Shown here: positions 60,605 to 64,000 of the stretch, piece after piece
How positions within the stretch are numbered: the first letter of the stretch is position 1
Layout: every line of letters starts with the position of its first letter
Assembly: GCF_914271435.1 (NCBI RefSeq)
Contig: NZ_CAJZAI010000001.1
Location: 744,001 to 808,000, forward strand
Source: Cupriavidus laharis
GTDB lineage: Bacteria; Pseudomonadota; Gammaproteobacteria; Burkholderiales; Burkholderiaceae
Length of the DNA stretch: 64,000 nucleotides
Direction of reading: 5' to 3'
Program-made: the position numbers and the translations under genes
Notes under the pieces: generated by a model
What the model was told of the DNA's origin: nothing
Databases searched by the model: none
Seen by the model: only the letters and a program-made list of their open reading frames with translations

Positions 60605-61510
60605 ATGAACCTGGCCCGCTTCGATCTTGTCACGCTTGGCTTGTTCGTGGCCGTGGTCCGGCAGGGCAGCATTTCGGCGGGGGCCAGGCAGTCGCACCTG
60701 GCCGTGGCCGCCGCCAGCAAGCGGATCTCGGACCTGGAGGCGGCCGTGGGCGCGCCGCTGTTCTTCCGCCATGCCGCGGGCGTGCAGCTCACCGAAGCCG
60801 GGCAAGCCTGCTTCCACCATGCGCTGACCATCCTGCAGGACGTCGAGCGCATGGCCGGCGTGATGTCGGACTACGCGAGCGGCGTACGCGGGCAGGTGCG
60901 CGTCTGTGCCAACACCTCGGCCATCACGCAGTTCCTGCCCGATGACCTGGCGGCCTTCATGCGGCTGCATCCGACCATCCGCATCGAGCTGGAAGAGCAG
61001 AACAGCAGCGACATCGTCGCCGCGCTGGTCGAGAACCGCGCCGACGTCGGCATCTTTGCCGACCGCACGCCATGCGCGGGCCTGGTGACCGTGGAGTACC
61101 GCCAGGACGAACTGGTCATGGTCACGCCGCCGGGCCATCCGCTTTCCGAGCGCGGGCCCGTGCGCTACGCCGACACCCTCGAATACGACTTCGTCAGCCT
61201 GCCGCAGGTGACCTCGCTGGCCGCGCGCCTGCTGGAGGAAAGCAGCCGGCTGGACCGCCCGTTCCGGCTGCGCATCCAGGTGCGCAGCTTCGATGCCATG
61301 TGCCGCATGGTGATGGCCGGGCTCGGTGTCGGCGTGCTGCCGCGCATCGCCGCCGAGCCGCATGTGAAGTCGATGGGGCTGTCGCTGGTGTCGCTGCAGG
61401 ATGCCTGGGCGAAGCGCTCGCTTCTGATCGGCATGCGGGACCCGGCCGGCCTGACGGTCTCGGCCCGGTTGCTGATCACCCACCTCTGCGGCGACCGCGC
61501 GCCGTTCTAG
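60605..61510 (+). CDS. LysR family transcriptional regulator
   Basis: A 301-residue regulator. Its N-terminal winged helix reads FDLVTLGLFVAVVRQGSISAGARQSHLAVAAASKRISDLEAAVGAPLFFR, followed by a periplasmic-binding-like effector domain that includes RPFRLRIQVRSFDAMCRMVMAGLGVGVLPR. It lies upstream of the CaiB and lyase genes in the same orientation with a 150-base gap, so it probably activates them, though LysR targets are more often divergent. The start ATG at 60605 is well placed. Effector unknown. Confidence 0.92.
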   Translation: MNLARFDLVTLGLFVAVVRQGSISAGARQSHLAVAAASKRISDLEAAVGAPLFFRHAAGVQLTEAGQACFHHALTILQDVERMAGVMSDYASGVRGQVRVCANTSAITQFLPDDLAAFMRLHPTIRIELEEQNSSDIVAALVENRADVGIFADRTPCAGLVTVEYRQDELVMVTPPGHPLSERGPVRYADTLEYDFVSLPQVTSLAARLLEESSRLDRPFRLRIQVRSFDAMCRMVMAGLGVGVLPRIAAEPHVKSMGLSLVSLQDAWAKRSLLIGMRDPAGLTVSARLLITHLCGDRAPF

Positions 61511-61660
61511 GCACATCAAGAAGGCCCAGGCCTTTCGCATTCCGAGAAAACCCGCTTCTCCGATTGCCGATTCCGGCCAGCGGGCTGCTGAGGCACACTC
61601 CGTCGAAACGCAATCGCGGCCGCCAGATTCCCCGGCAGGCCGCACGGTACGGAGACATTC

Positions 61661-62857
61661 ATGGCGCAACAGATTCTCGAGGGCATCCGCGTCCTCGAAC
61701 TCGGGCAACTGATTGCCGGCCCTTTCGCGGCCAAGACCCTGGCCGACTTCGGCGCCCACGTGGTCAAGGTGGAGCCGCCCGGGCAGGGCGATCCGCTGCG
61801 CAAATGGCGCATGCTGCATGAAGGCACCTCGGTCTGGTGGGAAGCGCAATCGCGCAACAAGGAATCGATCTGCATCGACCTGCGCCAGCCGGAAGGCCAG
61901 GCACTGGTGCGCAAGCTGGCCGCCGAAGCCGACGTCCTGATCGAGAATTTCCGCCCCGGCACCATGGAGAAGTGGGGCCTGGGCTGGGACGTGCTGCATG
62001 CCGACAATCCTCGCCTGATCATGCTGCGCGTGTCGGGTTATGGCCAGACCGGCCCCAAGAAGGATGAGCCGGGATTTGCCGCTGTGGCCGAGGCCATGGC
62101 CGGCCTGCGCCACCTGACCGGCGAGCCGGGCCGGGCTCCGGTGCGGGCAGGCCTGTCGCTGGGCGACACGATCGCCGGGCTGCACGGTGCGATGGGCGTG
62201 CTGCTGGCCCTCTACCAGCGCGACGCGCGCGGCGGGGAAGGGCAGGTCATCGACGTGGCGCTGTACGAGTCGCTGTTCAATCTCAGCGAAAGCCTGCTGC
62301 CGGAGTACTCGGCATTCGGCGCGGTGCGCCAGCCTGCTGGCGGCGCGCTGCCCGGCATTGCACCGTCGAACGCCTATCCGTGCCAGAGCGGCGAATACGT
62401 GCTGGTGGCGGCCAATGGCGATGCCATCTTCAAGCGCATGATGCATGCGATCGGCCGCGCCGACCTGGCGGAGGATCCAACGCTCGCACAAAACGACGGG
62501 CGCGTGAAGCGCGTCGAGGAAATCGACGCCGCCATTGGCGCCTGGACAAGTACGCAGACTGTGGAGTCGGTGCTGGCCGTGCTGCGCGAGGCCGAGGTGC
62601 CGTCGGGGCGCATCTACACCGTGAAGGACATCGCCGAAGACCCGCACTACCGTGCGCGTGGCGTGATCGAGTCGGTCACGTCGGCCGGCGGCCTGACCGT
62701 GGAAGTGCCCGGCATCGTGCCGAAGCTCTCGGGCAGTCCCGGCGAGATCCATGACCGCGCGCCGACGCTTGGCGAGCATACCGATGCCGTGCTGGCCCAG
62801 GCCGGGTTCGACGCCGCGGCGATTGCCGACCTGCGTGCCCGCAAGGTGATCGCATGA
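61661..62857 (+). CDS. CaiB/BaiF family (class III) CoA transferase
   Basis: A 398-residue enzyme. GIRVLELGQLIAGPFAAKTLADFGAHVVKVEPPGQGDPLR at the start and the GLSLGDTIAG motif with catalytic Asp169 (as in formyl-CoA transferase) are both clear, as is the SGYGQTGPKKDEPGFA loop. It moves CoA between acids. With an HMG-CoA lyase-like gene next to it, one may predict that it activates a C5 or C6 dicarboxylic or hydroxy acid for cleavage. It overlaps that gene by four bases (ATGA). Confidence 0.93.
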   Translation: MAQQILEGIRVLELGQLIAGPFAAKTLADFGAHVVKVEPPGQGDPLRKWRMLHEGTSVWWEAQSRNKESICIDLRQPEGQALVRKLAAEADVLIENFRPGTMEKWGLGWDVLHADNPRLIMLRVSGYGQTGPKKDEPGFAAVAEAMAGLRHLTGEPGRAPVRAGLSLGDTIAGLHGAMGVLLALYQRDARGGEGQVIDVALYESLFNLSESLLPEYSAFGAVRQPAGGALPGIAPSNAYPCQSGEYVLVAANGDAIFKRMMHAIGRADLAEDPTLAQNDGRVKRVEEIDAAIGAWTSTQTVESVLAVLREAEVPSGRIYTVKDIAEDPHYRARGVIESVTSAGGLTVEVPGIVPKLSGSPGEIHDRAPTLGEHTDAVLAQAGFDAAAIADLRARKVIA

Positions 62858-63834
62858 GCGCCGCCGCTTTTTCCACCGCAGCCCTGCGCGGCCCGGCCCG
62901 TATCGAGATCAATGAAGTGGCGCCGCGCGACGGCCTGCAGATCGAGCCCGTGGTGGTGCCAACCGACGCCAAGGTCGCCTTTGTCGATGCCTTGTCCGCC
63001 TGCGGCTTCGCGCGCATCGAAGCGACATCGTTCACGTCCGCCAAGGCCATCCCGGCACTGGCCGATGCCGAGGCCCTGATGCATCGCATGCGCCGCCAGC
63101 CGGACGTGCGCTACACCGCGCTGGTGCCGAACCTGCGCGGCCTGGAGCGGGCGCTGTCGTGCCGGCCGGACGAGGTCAACCTGGTGATGTCGACCAGCGA
63201 GACCCACAACCGAGCCAATCTGCGCATGACGCGCGGGCAGTCGCAGGCGCAGTTGCTGGCGATGATCGCCGAGGCGCGTGCGGCCGGCGTGCCGGTCAAC
63301 GTTTCGTTGTCGACCGTGTTCGGGTGCCCGTTCGAGGGCGAGGTGGGCAGCGATGCCGTGATGGCGCTGGCCGAGAGTTTTGCGGACGCCGGCGCGGAGG
63401 GCATCACGCTGTGCGACACCACCGGCATGGCCTATCCGAACCAGGTGGCACAGGTGTGCGAACAGTTCCAGCAGCGCTTTCCGGACACGGCGCTGACCAT
63501 CCACCTGCACAACACGCGCGGCATGGGGCTGGCCAATGCGGTGGCCGCATGGGAAACCGGCGTCAGGCGCTTTGATGCTGCCGCCGGCGGCTTGGGCGGC
63601 TGCCCCTATGCGCCGGGCGCCAGCGGCAACGTCAGCACCGAGGAACTCGTGCACATGTTTGCCTGCATGGGCGTGCAGACCGGCGTGGACCTGCCAGCTT
63701 TGCTTGATGTCGTGGCTGGCATACCGGCGCTGGTGGACCGCGACGTCGGCAGCCAGTTGCTGCGCGCGGGCCCGCGTCTGCGTACGCACCAGCCGCCAGC
63801 CTGGCTGGTAGAGCATTTCGCCGGCCAGGATTAG
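62854..63834 (+). CDS. Hydroxymethylglutaryl-CoA lyase family protein
   Basis: A 326-residue TIM-barrel lyase. INEVAPRDGLQIEP (residues 19-32) has the catalytic Arg-Asp, HLHN (His217, His219) the metal ligands and GGCPYAPGASGN the catalytic Cys250. It splits 3-hydroxy-3-methylglutaryl-CoA or a related CoA ester to acetyl-CoA plus a keto acid. Its start overlaps the CaiB gene stop. The neighbours (CaiB, Bug binding protein, LysR) indicate use for an external carboxylic acid rather than for leucine degradation. A hairpin overlaps its stop codon. Confidence 0.93.
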   Translation: MSAAAFSTAALRGPARIEINEVAPRDGLQIEPVVVPTDAKVAFVDALSACGFARIEATSFTSAKAIPALADAEALMHRMRRQPDVRYTALVPNLRGLERALSCRPDEVNLVMSTSETHNRANLRMTRGQSQAQLLAMIAEARAAGVPVNVSLSTVFGCPFEGEVGSDAVMALAESFADAGAEGITLCDTTGMAYPNQVAQVCEQFQQRFPDTALTIHLHNTRGMGLANAVAAWETGVRRFDAAAGGLGGCPYAPGASGNVSTEELVHMFACMGVQTGVDLPALLDVVAGIPALVDRDVGSQLLRAGPRLRTHQPPAWLVEHFAGQD

Positions 63835-63864
63835 CTTCCTGCGGCAAGCGCGCCGCGGGAAGCT
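63833..63864 (+). other. Hairpin overlapping the lyase stop codon
   Basis: Thirteen pairs (AGCTTCCTGCGGC with GCCGCGGGAAGCT, one T-G), loop of six, no U-tract. Starts two bases into the stop codon. It may separate or protect the two parts of the message. Confidence 0.55.
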
Positions 63865-63920
63865 GCGGCGCGACGATAAGAAAGATCAGTCAATACCGAT
63901 ACCGATACCGGAGACATTCC

Positions 63921-64000
63921 ATGAAGCAAGCCTTCTCTTTCCTGCCTGCACGCCGCAAGCTGATGGCGGCAGCCATGCTCGCGCTCGGCGGCGCTATCGC
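63921..64000 (+). CDS. Bug/TctC-type binding protein, N-terminal part
   Basis: Only 26 residues are present: MKQAFSFLPARRKLMAAAMLALGGAI, a signal peptide with basic n-region and Ala-rich core. The context (CaiB and lyase upstream, GGAGACATTCC before the ATG) and the sequence pattern suit a Bug/TctC solute-binding protein, a common member of such clusters. The protein runs past the right edge, so this is an inference. Three ATACCG units (63893-63910) stand just before the ribosome binding site. Confidence 0.55.
   Translation, partial: MKQAFSFLPARRKLMAAAMLALGGAI

Noticed and set aside
61521..61534. AAGGCC-CA-GGCCTT as terminator of the LysR gene
   Set aside because: The loop would be too small and the tail has only one extra T.

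Overview
The window is GC-rich chromosomal DNA from a betaproteobacterium, most likely Cupriavidus or a close Burkholderiaceae relative. The evidence is several Bug/TctC-type binding proteins, a betaproteobacterial porin, intrinsic Rho/Trx/RNR/DnaX housekeeping genes of that flavour, polyhydroxyalkanoate genes and many soluble catabolic clusters. Most long open frames opposite real genes are GC-driven shadows and were left out. Identifications rest on motifs and family resemblance read by eye; no database search was run.

Region 1 (1-9.8 kb) holds the end of an N-formylglutamate amidohydrolase-like gene, an FAD-linked oxidase, a DUF2069 membrane protein overlapping a WrbA-like flavoprotein, a YihY/BrkB membrane protein, a Bug binding protein, a DsbA-like oxidoreductase, a DUF1289 protein and a BKACE-type beta-keto acid cleavage enzyme divergent from an AraC regulator. 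A second AraC regulator follows.

Region 2 (9.8-15.6 kb) is a complete alternative polyhydroxyalkanoate locus: acyl-CoA dehydrogenase, MaoC hydratase, PhaC with a class II-like active site, phasin and an intracellular PhaZ-like depolymerase. A near-perfect inverted repeat lies between the second AraC gene and this operon. A hairpin-rich mosaic repeat closes it.

Region 3 (15.7-25.3 kb) has an orphan 2OG-Fe(II)-like oxygenase, then an IclR regulator divergent from a Rieske oxygenase - SDR - FAD/2Fe-2S reductase - MFS operon (aromatic catabolism). A porin, a small RBBP9-like hydrolase and another MFS transporter run the other way. The MFS promoter region shares an 81-base element with the BKACE/AraC promoter region 17.6 kb away (62 of 81 bases by hand count), which ties the transporter to the BKACE pathway.

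Region 4 (25.3-37.3 kb): an uncharacterised envelope cluster (DUF3300, DUF2950, lipoprotein), fabI, a YejABEF peptide importer, an NlpC/P60 peptidase and a patatin-like lipoprotein.

Region 5 (37.5-47.7 kb): gltX behind a possible attenuator, two tandem copies of a tRNA-Ala(GGC)-Glu(UUC)-Asp(GUC) cluster each with its own promoter and terminator, a MATE exporter, a GT39 glycosyltransferase, rpmE2, an M90/MtfA-like peptidase, rho, trxA and a small unknown gene.

Region 6 (47.8-64 kb): an AddB/AddA-like recombination helicase-nuclease pair, the SRP RNA on the minus strand, a class II ribonucleotide reductase, dnaX-ybaB-recR, and a LysR - CaiB CoA-transferase - HMG-CoA lyase-like - Bug cluster that runs off the right edge.
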